Part shown: positions 17,699 to 25,844 of the stretch, piece by piece
How the letters are laid out: every line of letters begins with the position of its first letter
Position numbering within the stretch: the stretch's first letter is position 1
Assembly: GCA_950054155.1 (NCBI GenBank)
Contig: CATLOT010000033.1
Span: forward strand, 1-38,632
Source: an uncultured Bacteriovoracaceae bacterium
Lineage (GTDB): Bacteria > Bdellovibrionota > Bacteriovoracia > Bacteriovoracales > Bacteriovoracaceae
Reading direction: 5' to 3'
Length of the DNA: 38,632 bases
Position numbers and translations under genes: made by a program
The notes under the pieces: generated by a model
Databases searched by the model: none
Seen by the model: only the letters and a program-made list of their open reading frames with translations
What the model was told of the DNA's origin: nothing

Positions 17699-19444
17699 TT
17701 AAAAATCCTGCTTGAGGGTTAGAAGATAATTAAAGTTAGGCGTCTCCAAAAAGCGCTGCTCTTCATAATCACGATTAAAGAGATTGTTTAGAGCAAGGGA
17801 AACCGTTGTCCTATCCCACCTATAGCTTCCTGCTAAGTTTACCAAAGTATAGCTTGGCATTCGACTCTTATCTGTCTCAAGCCTTTCCCCCACATACTGG
17901 CCACTTGCCGTAAGACTTAGCTTCTCTAAAGGACTAAAATTAACGACAAGATTTGCTCTCTTTTTCGCTCTTCGTGGTGCAAGTTCTCGAGTAACAGGAT
18001 TTCTTGAGACGAGGTAATTATAAGAAGCCTTAATACTTCCTCTCTTAAATCTCTTTTCAAGGGCTATCTCGACTCCCTTATTCTCTAAGGCGCCAATATT
18101 TTCATAGCGGTTATTACCAGAGTCGTAATCGATAAAATTATCGTACTCAAGATCGAAAAGACTGAGATCAAGAAAAGTATTCTCATACTGAGCATAGAGA
18201 CCAACTTCCCGTGAAAGAGAACTTTCGGGTTCTAGATTTATATTTCCATACTGCGAGAAGCTTTGATAGAGGCTCGCCACGCGAAAGCCCGTTGCCTGTG
18301 AAGCTTTAAGCGTTAACCCTTTAAAAGGCTTATACCCAAGAGCTATTCGATAAAGCCCTTTATCCCCACCAATTGAATAGTCTTCCTCACGTCCACCAAG
18401 TTCAAAGAAGACTTCCTGATAAGAGAGACGAGTGTTTAAAAAGAATGCTTTTCGCTCTCTCTCTTTTCCTTCACCAAGAGAAGTACCTAAGTTCTTTGAC
18501 TCTTCCCTTTCAAAAGTGAGTCCAGGTAGGACTATAAAATTAAGGTCACCTCTTTTTAAAGTTACAGGATTAGTAATCTCCGCACGTAGTTGATTGCCAT
18601 CATAAAGGAAAGTCGAAGGGAATGATCCGCGCTGAATAACTTCCCTTTCTACCTTTCTATAATCGAGATGAATTTCTGGGTTTAGGAGTTCCTTAGACTT
18701 TTCAAAATACCTAGCATTAAACCAGTAGCTCTCATAGATCCCTTCATTATTGGCTTCAGCAGAGAAGTCATCAAATCCAAACTCACTGCGCTGGTAGAAG
18801 GCATTAATCGAGAACTCTCTTGATGGATTCGAGTGAGTAAAGCTTGGTCTAAGATTGATATTCTTGAGACCATCAGGGGATGATCCTCCCGCTCTTTCGG
18901 CCCGTGCGCTTATTCCTTCGACATCTTGAAAAGTTCCATTGAACTGAAAATGATTCTCTTGTTGATGATGACCGAGGTTGAGGGCCATTCGCTTGTCTTT
19001 GAAAGAGCCATAGGAAACTTGGGCGCTCTTTTTAGAGTTTTTCTTGGTCGTGATTTTTACAACACCACCGATGGCCTCTGCACCATAGATAACCCCCTGG
19101 CTCCCTCTGAGAATTTCTATAGACTCTAAGTTTTCAAGAGACAGAAACTCTAAGCGGCTTCCCCCACCAATGGCGGTCAAGTCGGTGGTGCGCACCCCAT
19201 CTACAATAACGAGAGTGTGGCGATTTGATGTCCCTCTTAAAGACAAGGTTGATGCTTTTCCATAGGCGCCGCTAGTAAAGATATTGGCGACGGCCTGGGT
19301 CTTTAAAAAGTCTGCAACTGTCTGAGTGCCTGAGTTTTCAAAGTCCTCTTCTGTATAAAGAGAAACTGAGGAAGTACTCTCAGAATAGGGACGTTCCCAC
19401 CGTTCGGCAGAAATTGTAATAGGTTGATCGAGTTGAATGTCCAT
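17699..19444 (-). CDS. btuB: TonB-dependent outer-membrane receptor, BtuB-like
   Basis: The 581-residue product has an N-terminal TonB-box-like PITISAERW. A plug domain (about 20-135) follows with STLSLRGTSNRHTLVIVDGV, EILRGSQGVIYGAEAIGG and VVKITTKK, and then a beta-barrel ending in a C-terminal Phe. The cobalamin riboswitch upstream and the btuF-like gene downstream make B12 the likely ligand. As annotated from ATG 19444 (SD AGGAG, 5 nt), the protein starts only a few residues before the TonB box and has no signal peptide, which an outer-membrane protein needs. A signal-peptide-like frame starts at ATG 19511, one base out of phase, so the gene may be frameshifted or may contain a sequence error. 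Confidence 0.85.
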   Translation of the reverse strand: MDIQLDQPITISAERWERPYSESTSSVSLYTEEDFENSGTQTVADFLKTQAVANIFTSGAYGKASTLSLRGTSNRHTLVIVDGVRTTDLTAIGGGSRLEFLSLENLESIEILRGSQGVIYGAEAIGGVVKITTKKNSKKSAQVSYGSFKDKRMALNLGHHQQENHFQFNGTFQDVEGISARAERAGGSSPDGLKNINLRPSFTHSNPSREFSINAFYQRSEFGFDDFSAEANNEGIYESYWFNARYFEKSKELLNPEIHLDYRKVEREVIQRGSFPSTFLYDGNQLRAEITNPVTLKRGDLNFIVLPGLTFEREESKNLGTSLGEGKERERKAFFLNTRLSYQEVFFELGGREEDYSIGGDKGLYRIALGYKPFKGLTLKASQATGFRVASLYQSFSQYGNINLEPESSLSREVGLYAQYENTFLDLSLFDLEYDNFIDYDSGNNRYENIGALENKGVEIALEKRFKRGSIKASYNYLVSRNPVTRELAPRRAKKRANLVVNFSPLEKLSLTASGQYVGERLETDKSRMPSYTLVNLAGSYRWDRTTVSLALNNLFNRDYEEQRFLETPNFNYLLTLKQDF

Positions 19445-19449
19445 AGAGG

Positions 19450-19558
19450 CTCCTGACGCGGGAAAAGAGAATAGTCGTGAGTGGGACCGGACTGAGAAGA
19501 GAGAACTTCATCACCGTTGCGCGACAGTGCTGGATTTTCACCAGCTTCACCACTCGGA
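19450..19558 (-). ncRNA. Cobalamin riboswitch (short aptamer) upstream of btuB
   Basis: On the minus strand the conserved B12 core is present: a GGTGAAAATCC element within a GCTGG/CCAGC hairpin (19545-19541 with 19533-19529), then ACTGTCGCGCAACGGTGA (19534-19511 region), then AGTCCGG. A closing helix pairs GAGTGG (19555-19550) with CCACTC (19484-19479). The loop with CGCG (about 19522-19519) can pair with CGCG in CCCGCG (19462-19457), just before the AGGAG SD (19454-19450). This suggests translational control through a kissing loop. The long peripheral stem of E. coli btuB-type riboswitches is missing. It begins only a few nt after the yejE stop, so it may be read from the yej transcript or from a promoter inside yejE. 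Confidence 0.85.
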
Positions 19559-19561
19559 CTT

Positions 19562-20581
19562 TTAATTCATATTGGGATCCATTGCATCTCTTACGCCTTC
19601 ACCAATAAGGTTAAGGAGTGTCAGTGTTGTAAAAAGAGCTGCAGATGGATAAACAGCAAGCCACCAGGCCACTGTAAAATGCTTTTGGGCTTGAGCAAGC
19701 AGTTCACCCCAAGAAGGAGTGGGAACAGGTAGGCCAAGACCAAGATAATCGAGCATTGAAAGAGAGATCACATTATTTGAGATCACAAAGGGCGCGAAAG
19801 TAATAACGGGCACAAGCGAGTTAGGAAGAATATGTTTGATAATAATCTTACTATTCTTAGCCCCCATTGATCTTGCGGCCTCAACAAACTCTCTATTTCT
19901 ATTCTTAAGAAATTCGGCACGGATATAATAACTAATAGGAACCCAGCCAAAGACAGAAGAGATACAGACAAGCATAAAGAGACTTGGTGTAAAGATACTG
20001 ACAAGGATCAAAAGGATAAAGAGTGTTGGAATGGTACTAAAAACTTCCACGATTCTTTGTCCGATGATATCAACCTTGCCGCCAAAGTAGCCCATTATGC
20101 CACCAAGGGAGAGACCAAAGACTAGGCTTAGGATCCACACAAGGAAGGCATAGGCGATAGAGTATTTAAATCCATAGAGGATACGCGCAAAGACATCCCT
20201 ACCCGACTCATCGGTTCCCATGACATTGGTAGCAGTGGGTGGAGAAGGAAAACTAAAAACCTCATTATTGGATTCGAGGGGGCTCCACTTAACGATAGGC
20301 CAAATAACAGAGTCATCGTCAGAGAGTTGCAGCTTCTTGTAATTCACAACGAGAGTATTCTTAATTCCAAACTCATTGGGATGGTAATCAACCATTGCTG
20401 GAAAGAAGCTCTTACCCTGATAACTTAGGTAAAGAGGTTTATTATTAGCGATCAAGGGCGCTACAAAAGTAGCAACAACCATTGAAAGGAAGACGACCGT
20501 TGCGTAGAAAGCAGACTTTCTTGCCTTAAATCGACGCCATCTCTTCTTACTTAAATCATTCTTAAAGAGTTTCTCTATCAT
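19562..20581 (-). CDS. yejE: ABC transporter permease, YejE-like
   Basis: The 339-residue inner-membrane permease of the DppC/OppC family has an N-terminal cytoplasmic stretch RWRRFKARKSAFYA, one membrane segment and IANNKPLYLSYQGKSFFP. That combination is typical of YejE. Then come GTDESGRDVFARILYG and the transmembrane core. The EAA-type loop EAARSMGAKNSKIIIKHILPNSL contacts the ATPase. Its ATG overlaps the end of the YejB-like gene by 4 nt. In E. coli YejABEF takes up peptides and microcin C-type compounds; the natural substrate here is unknown. No ATPase gene follows: the next element is the cobalamin riboswitch. Confidence 0.87.
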   Translation of the reverse strand: MIEKLFKNDLSKKRWRRFKARKSAFYATVVFLSMVVATFVAPLIANNKPLYLSYQGKSFFPAMVDYHPNEFGIKNTLVVNYKKLQLSDDDSVIWPIVKWSPLESNNEVFSFPSPPTATNVMGTDESGRDVFARILYGFKYSIAYAFLVWILSLVFGLSLGGIMGYFGGKVDIIGQRIVEVFSTIPTLFILLILVSIFTPSLFMLVCISSVFGWVPISYYIRAEFLKNRNREFVEAARSMGAKNSKIIIKHILPNSLVPVITFAPFVISNNVISLSMLDYLGLGLPVPTPSWGELLAQAQKHFTVAWWLAVYPSAALFTTLTLLNLIGEGVRDAMDPNMN

Positions 20582-21609
20582 TTGAAATCAATCCTTGGAT
20601 CAACGAGGACGTAGGCCATATCACTAATAAGGTTTCCAAGTAGCATTAAGATGGACTGGATAAAAGTCAGACCCATAATAACGTTGTAGTCCCTCTCAAG
20701 AATCGACTGATAACCAAGAAGGCCCATGCCATCAAGGTTGAAAATCGTTTCAATAAGAAGAGAGCCCGCGAAGAAAACAGAAAGAAAACTACCGATTCCA
20801 GTCACAATAGGAATAAGAGCATTTCTTAATGCGTGTTTCAGATAAACAGTCTTCTCTGAAAGTCCCTTGGCACGAGCAGTTCTAATATAGTCCTTCTTAA
20901 TCTCTTCAAGAAGAGAGTTCTTTTGGAGCATCGTAAGAACGGTGAATTGCCCAATCATGTAGGAAATACAGGGAAGAACAAAGTGATGGATTCTATCGCC
21001 AATTTTTCCCATGAAACTAAGATAGGGATATTCATCAGAGTAGAGTTCTCCAGCAGGAAACCAATCAAAGAACTGACCACCAGCGAAGAAAACAATTAAA
21101 AGAATACCGAGCATGAATCCAGGAATTGAGTACATGGCCATAATGACAAAGCTTGAGATGTAATCAAACTTTGTTCCATTGTAGATGGCCTTGAGCACTC
21201 CAAGCGGAATACATATAAGGTAGGATAAAAAGAGGGAGATCAAGCCAAACTGAAGTGAAACTGGGAATTTTCCCATAATGACATCAGTTACAGGCTCTTC
21301 ATAAGTGAAGGACTCTCCAAAATCAAAAGCAGCTAGATTTTTAAGCCAAATCCAATAGCGAACATGCATCGGCTTATCGAAACCATATTGCTTATTAAGA
21401 GCATCAATAACTTCTTGTGAAACCCCAGAGGAATCACTACCAGCAGAAACAGCGGCATCACCACCACCTGCTCCACCAAACTGAAGTTCCTGAAGCTTTC
21501 TCTCAACTGGTGAACCCGGTGCGAGGTTGATAATGACAAAAACAATAATAGTGACCCCGAACAATGTCGGGATCATTAAGAGCAAACGTCTTAAAATATA
21601 CTGAAGCAA
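20578..21609 (-). CDS. yejB: ABC transporter permease, YejB-like
   Basis: The 343-residue DppB/OppB-family permease has an N-terminal RRLLLMIPTLFGVTIIVF membrane segment. It is followed by the NLAPGSPVERKLQELQFG loop with a Gly/Ser-rich insertion at about 45-65, a mark of the YejB subgroup. A KQYGFDKPMHVRYWIWL motif, further membrane segments and an EAA-like RTARAKGLSEKTVYLKHALRNAL loop follow. It is the middle gene of yejA-yejB-yejE, 10 nt after yejA and overlapping yejE by 4 nt. It forms the heterodimeric inner-membrane channel with the next gene product. Confidence 0.88.
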   Translation of the reverse strand: MLQYILRRLLLMIPTLFGVTIIVFVIINLAPGSPVERKLQELQFGGAGGGDAAVSAGSDSSGVSQEVIDALNKQYGFDKPMHVRYWIWLKNLAAFDFGESFTYEEPVTDVIMGKFPVSLQFGLISLFLSYLICIPLGVLKAIYNGTKFDYISSFVIMAMYSIPGFMLGILLIVFFAGGQFFDWFPAGELYSDEYPYLSFMGKIGDRIHHFVLPCISYMIGQFTVLTMLQKNSLLEEIKKDYIRTARAKGLSEKTVYLKHALRNALIPIVTGIGSFLSVFFAGSLLIETIFNLDGMGLLGYQSILERDYNVIMGLTFIQSILMLLGNLISDMAYVLVDPRIDFK

Positions 21610-21619
21610 GGTCTACTCC

Positions 21620-23254
21620 CTATTTAGCTTGAATTTTCCAGTGATCAAGACCTACATCATATTTGTAAGTATCTTTCTCTCTCACCATTCTCTCGTTATA
21701 TCCGTAGAAACCATACTTTGGATTGAAGAGGAAGGCATAAGGAACATCATTAGCGATTGTGCGGTAAACTTCTTGAAGAAGAGGAATACGCTCCTCTCTC
21801 TTAAGCATTTTTCTCGCTTGATCAATAAGTTTATCAACTTTTGGATTTTCGTAACTTACAAAGTTAGAACCTTTGCTCTTAGATGATGAAGAGTGCCAGA
21901 TCTGTTTTGGATCAAGGTCAACAGAACCACCACCCCAAGCAAGACGAACAGCTTCGAACTTTCTTTCATTGAGAAGAGTGATGAATGTGTTCCACTCTAC
22001 AACTTTAATCTGAACATCAATCCCTGCTTTCTTAGCATCTTGTTGAAAAGTAACTAGGTACTTTGTGTACTCTTTAAGAGGCTCAAGAATTGTGAAGCGA
22101 AATGGCGTCTTCTTACCGTTAATAACTTTATCAAGAATCTGGTCACCATCAGTATCTTTCCAGCCATTCTTTCTTAGGATTTGAAGGGCTTTCTTTGGAT
22201 CAAAGGGAATTGGCTTCACTGACTTATCAGCGAACATTGACTGGAGGTACCATGGGCCAATTGCCGGAAGAGTAAGACCGTAGTCATACTTCTCAATCAT
22301 TTTTTCACGGTCGATCAGGTGGTAAAGAGCAAGACGAACATCACGATCTTTAAAGAGATCATTTTTAAGGTTCCAGCCAATAAACGTGTAACCCTTAGGT
22401 GCTAGGTTTTCGATCTTTACCTTCTTAACACTCTTGCCCCACTTCTCACCTTGAGTCTTCTTTGTGAATTCCTCAGCAGTCATTGAGTTGAAATCAAGGT
22501 CGCCATTTTCAAGGCGTTGAATAGCAATATTTCCTTCTTTGATGAAACGCATACGGATCATCTCAAAGTTATTCTCTTTAGGATAAACAGTATTTCCCCA
22601 CCAATTAGGGTTCTTCTTTAGGATGATGTACTTTCCACGCTTCCAATTCTCAAGCGTATAGGGTCCAGTACCAATAAGAGTTTTATTAAGTTGCTTCTTC
22701 TGCTCTTCACTTGGGTTTTCATAGAGGTGTCTTGGAACGACCGAAAGACCAGCAACAACATTGAAGTTTCCGTAGTACTTGTTCTTAACCTTGAACTGGA
22801 TTCTTCCATCTTCAAGAATTTCACAAGACTCAATATTTTCGTAGTAAGGCTTCATGTGAGCCGTGCTGTACTTATTCTCAGGATCAACAATGGCATCAAA
22901 AGAGAATTTCACATCCTGAGCCGTTAAAGGTTTCCCATCGTGCCACTTAACACCTTCACGAAGAGTAAAAGTATAAGTTGTTCCGTCTTCAGAGATATCC
23001 CACTTCGTGGCAAGCGCAGGCTCCCACTCATACGTATCAATATTTCTCTTAGCCAGCCCCTCAACAACGTAGATCTGAACGCGAGTGGCGTAGGCATCAC
23101 TTGAAGAGAGAACATTCAACGTTGTAGGCTGTTGACTGAGGTTATAATTAAAAGTTTGCTCAAGAATATTTGGTGTGCCCTTTCCACCGTCTTCACAGGC
23201 GACTAAAAATAGCCCAGCTAGAACCATCACAAGAACTGATTTCAATTTCATCAC
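21620..23254 (-). CDS. yejA: Extracellular solute-binding lipoprotein (family 5), YejA-like
   Basis: This 544-residue peptide-type substrate-binding protein has a lipoprotein signal (lipobox LVAC, Cys near residue 20), so it is tethered in the envelope rather than free periplasmic. Family features include LATKWDISEDGTTYTFTLREGVKWHDGKPLTAQDVKFSF spread over about 80-120 and a GTGPYTLENW region. Later it has KALQILRKNGWKDTDGDQ. It feeds the YejB/YejE permeases encoded just downstream. It may start at GTG 23254 or the next codon, ATG; GAGGG lies 4-7 nt upstream. Family 5 also includes Opp, Dpp and nickel binders, so peptide-like ligands are likely but not proven. Confidence 0.85.
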   Translation of the reverse strand: MMKLKSVLVMVLAGLFLVACEDGGKGTPNILEQTFNYNLSQQPTTLNVLSSSDAYATRVQIYVVEGLAKRNIDTYEWEPALATKWDISEDGTTYTFTLREGVKWHDGKPLTAQDVKFSFDAIVDPENKYSTAHMKPYYENIESCEILEDGRIQFKVKNKYYGNFNVVAGLSVVPRHLYENPSEEQKKQLNKTLIGTGPYTLENWKRGKYIILKKNPNWWGNTVYPKENNFEMIRMRFIKEGNIAIQRLENGDLDFNSMTAEEFTKKTQGEKWGKSVKKVKIENLAPKGYTFIGWNLKNDLFKDRDVRLALYHLIDREKMIEKYDYGLTLPAIGPWYLQSMFADKSVKPIPFDPKKALQILRKNGWKDTDGDQILDKVINGKKTPFRFTILEPLKEYTKYLVTFQQDAKKAGIDVQIKVVEWNTFITLLNERKFEAVRLAWGGGSVDLDPKQIWHSSSSKSKGSNFVSYENPKVDKLIDQARKMLKREERIPLLQEVYRTIANDVPYAFLFNPKYGFYGYNERMVREKDTYKYDVGLDHWKIQAK

Positions 23255-23338
23255 GAATCCCTCATTAATTTTTGCTAAAAAGATGCCCTACACTAATAGA
23301 TATTTGACAAAAATTGAAGGAAAAGCTCAAGATTTACA

Positions 23339-24040
23339 TTACTTAGAAAAGTAGAGGCGAGGGTCGAGAGACCAGCGGTCTTCCTTGAGGTTCTTATCTT
23401 CGACGCGATACACCTCAAGTTTATTATCGATGTCGAGAATTCTTCCCTCTAGGTCTTTGTAATTACGAAAGGCTGTCAGGCGATCCTCTTCTAGGTTAGC
23501 CAACTCCTCGCGCCATTCGGCTTCAAGCTTGTCGCGCAGCACCTTATAACGCATATTGACAGCATTTACCTTTTCAATGTGTCGGTCGAGCTCTTTCTTA
23601 TTGTTAAGCAGCCGACCATTTAATGCGAGGCGTTTTTTCAAAAGTATACTCACGAGCTCCCGGCCCATCTCAATATTGTTCACAAGGTCCTGACTAAAGA
23701 ATTTAACGTAAGCGCCTTCAGCGATAAAAATAAATTTACGACAATAATCAAACTCGGGAACCTTAAGGAGAAGGTAGTCATTGGATTTACCAACAATATA
23801 AGCGCGGCACTTCACCTCAGGTCCTCGCTCATCCCAAAACTCCACTTGGTCCTTCTTATTGAGGTACTTCATATTGGAGAAGTCGATTTTAATTCTTAAA
23901 AGGCCCGCCTCATCGTTAAGACGAGAGATTCTTCCTGAGAACAATCCCAATCTTCTCAACTGAGCAGGACTATCCACAGCGAGCACATGCTGTGCCACTG
24001 AAGCAAAAATAAGAATGCCAAGAGAGAGTACTCTGATCAT
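23339..24040 (-). CDS. Exported hypothetical protein with C-terminal coiled coil
   Basis: The 233-residue protein has a clean signal peptide (MIRVLSLGILIFASVAQHVLA). A beta-rich section (about 25-115, with LLRIKIDFSNMKYLNKKDQV and paired Cys in VKCRAYI and DYCRKF) is followed by a long charged coiled coil (about 130-215). I do not recognise a family. I choose ATG 24040, which gives the signal peptide and has a TATAAT exactly 6 nt upstream. A TTG at 24106, overlapping the previous stop, would bury the signal and is less likely. It is the last of three small genes on this strand; function unknown. Confidence 0.6.
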   Translation of the reverse strand: MIRVLSLGILIFASVAQHVLAVDSPAQLRRLGLFSGRISRLNDEAGLLRIKIDFSNMKYLNKKDQVEFWDERGPEVKCRAYIVGKSNDYLLLKVPEFDYCRKFIFIAEGAYVKFFSQDLVNNIEMGRELVSILLKKRLALNGRLLNNKKELDRHIEKVNAVNMRYKVLRDKLEAEWREELANLEEDRLTAFRNYKDLEGRILDIDNKLEVYRVEDKNLKEDRWSLDPRLYFSK

Positions 24041-24102
24041 ATTTCTATTATAAATCAAAGTGACTAGTATTAAAGGTGGAAGGAAGTACCCTAGCGGCGT
24101 GA

Positions 24103-24525
24103 TCAAGAAAGAGCGCGCTGTCTTTCTAGACCTTCCCGATAGGATTCTAATTCTGCATTGATGTGAAGCTGAAGAAGTTCATAGGCTTCTTCAAGTTCTA
24201 AAACGGTGTGATCAACTTGCTCCTGAACAGCGCCCGGCATATCTTCAGTGACCATGAGGTACCACTTAAGGTCATCTACTTTTGCGTAAAACTGATCAAG
24301 ACTTATAATCACTTCCTCTCCACACTTTAGAAGATCGGAAACCTGAATTTCGTCATAGCGGTGCTTAAAGACTTCACCAAAGTGGTCACGGGTTCTTTTG
24401 GCAGAGAAGTGCTGCATATACTCTGGCTGACGATACTTGATTCTCTCAAATACTCTTTGAGCATCAAGGCGGATAACAGTAAGCATCTTAAGAGCTTCGT
24501 TAACTTCTTCTTGTTTTTGATTCAC
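24103..24525 (-). CDS. Hypothetical helical protein
   Basis: The 140-residue, strongly charged, largely helical cytoplasmic protein has no recognised domain; segments such as EVNEALKMLTVIRLDAQRVF and VLELEEAYELLQLHINAEL are amphipathic. I start at GTG 24525, because GGGAGGGG lies 4-6 nt upstream and the GTG overlaps the previous gene's stop (TAGTG), a sign of translational coupling. The longer frame beginning at 24573 would read the C-terminus of the neighbour out of frame. Function unknown. Confidence 0.65.
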   Translation of the reverse strand: MNQKQEEVNEALKMLTVIRLDAQRVFERIKYRQPEYMQHFSAKRTRDHFGEVFKHRYDEIQVSDLLKCGEEVIISLDQFYAKVDDLKWYLMVTEDMPGAVQEQVDHTVLELEEAYELLQLHINAELESYREGLERQRALS

Positions 24526-24986
24526 TAATCCCCTCCCATTGTTGGCAAGCGCGAGCGCCGACCACCAGGCCAACGCTTGTCGTTCTCAAGGGTGAGATAT
24601 TTCTCAAGAACAGCTTTAGCCACTTCCTTTAATGATAACGGGAGTGAGAGATTTATGTAATTCCCTTTTTGCTTATAGAGAAGATAATCAGAAATTTCGC
24701 GAAATGAATTTAAGTGAAAGAGTCTAATTTTTCCTGAACTCATATAGAAATCAAAGCAAGTCTCTTTGACCTTTTGAAACTTCATCCAGTACTTCATCGA
24801 TTTAGTTGTGACGATAACCGGCACTTGCCTCTTCACAAGAAAGTAATCGAGTTCATCTGGCTTTACAGGAATAAGAGAAATCTCAAATTTTGAAAAATAG
24901 GCAGCCATTCTAATAAAGTCAGCGTCTATTTTTGATTCCCATTGAATGTAGAGCATGTAGTGCTCAGAATTACTTAAACCGTCCAC
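24525..24986 (-). CDS. Hypothetical protein, first of a three-gene set
   Basis: This is a 153-residue protein from GTG 24986 (AAGAGAG nearby), or 143 residues from ATG 24956. It has alternating beta strands and helices: HYMLYIQWESKIDADFIRMA, EISLIPVKPDELDYFLVKRQ and VPVIVTTKSMKYWMKF. This could be a small alpha/beta fold of receiver or DsrE size, but no catalytic motif is visible. It is translationally coupled to the next gene through TAGTG at 24525. The three-gene layout suggests a shared but unknown process. Confidence 0.6.
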   Translation of the reverse strand: MDGLSNSEHYMLYIQWESKIDADFIRMAAYFSKFEISLIPVKPDELDYFLVKRQVPVIVTTKSMKYWMKFQKVKETCFDFYMSSGKIRLFHLNSFREISDYLLYKQKGNYINLSLPLSLKEVAKAVLEKYLTLENDKRWPGGRRSRLPTMGGD

Positions 24987-25027
24987 ACTCTCTTATCGGC
25001 CACAGGAAAAGCTGGCCCAAAAGCTGT

Positions 25028-25801
25028 TTATATAAAGCTTAGAGGCGGCAAATTTTTCCGGGCAAAGGAGAAAGTCAGAGCGATCAAAAGACCAAAGACT
25101 AAGGAAATGAGTCCACTTTGAGGTCCGTCTCCTGGACCCGAGTCAATCATGCCAATGGTCCCACAAGCTAAGGGACTTCTCGAGGTCGAATTCTCAGATG
25201 AGGCAAGCTCACTTACAAAGCCAACAGACTGACGATAAATATTCTCATCAATTGCCGCATTCGCCCCGCTGTGATCATCATGACTAAGATTATTTATTCC
25301 TTGAAGAGACGCGTACATAACAGCACTTGTGTCACTGCTATGATCAAGACCAATCACATGACCGAGTTCATGAAGGATTGTTTGAAAGAGCATATTATTA
25401 GAATTCATTCTCAAAGCAGTATTCTCTCCATTGAGAATAATTTCATAGCGAGTGAAGAAGGTTCCCGTGCGGTAGCGAATGGTAACAGCGAGAGTTGTTG
25501 AAGGATTGTAACCTGTTTCTTGAGCAAAGTTATTGGACCAACGAATGGAGTTTCCTCCTGAAAGTCCTCCACTAGAGGTACTGCTTAAAGACCATACTTC
25601 CTTTCCAACGGCATCTTCCCACTGAGCAACTGCTTGGGCGGTTAGAGTTTCAAGCTGATCTAGTATTTGCGAATCGGAGTCGCTAATCACTGTTGCGATA
25701 GGAAAGGATCCCCAATAAATCCCGGCACTAAAATCACCAGTGAAGGAATAGGGAAAAATAGAGAATGAAAAAAGGAAAAGAAAAAGACATGTTCTCACCA
25801 C
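25028..25801 (-). CDS. Secreted matrixin-like zinc metalloprotease with C-terminal membrane/sorting tail
   Basis: The 257-residue protein has a signal peptide (VRTCLFLFLFSFSIFPYSF). A metzincin active site H144-E-L-G-H148-x5-H154 (HELGHVIGLDH) is followed by the Met-turn M162 in AVMYAS. LSHDDHSGANAAI is typical of matrixins. There is no propeptide cysteine switch in the short N-terminus. The C-terminus carries a Cys213, a Gly/Pro/Asp-rich stretch, a membrane helix (about 229-247) and a basic ARK cluster. This tripartite tail resembles bacterial C-terminal sorting signals and would hold the protease at the envelope. It starts GTG with AAGGA 6 nt upstream. It is next to a small secreted NTR-like protein. 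Confidence 0.85.
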   Translation of the reverse strand: MVRTCLFLFLFSFSIFPYSFTGDFSAGIYWGSFPIATVISDSDSQILDQLETLTAQAVAQWEDAVGKEVWSLSSTSSGGLSGGNSIRWSNNFAQETGYNPSTTLAVTIRYRTGTFFTRYEIILNGENTALRMNSNNMLFQTILHELGHVIGLDHSSDTSAVMYASLQGINNLSHDDHSGANAAIDENIYRQSVGFVSELASSENSTSRSPLACGTIGMIDSGPGDGPQSGLISLVFGLLIALTFSFARKNLPPLSFI

Positions 25802-25844
25802 GGTACATCCTTGTTCCGAATAGATGAATCTTAACGATGTCTAA

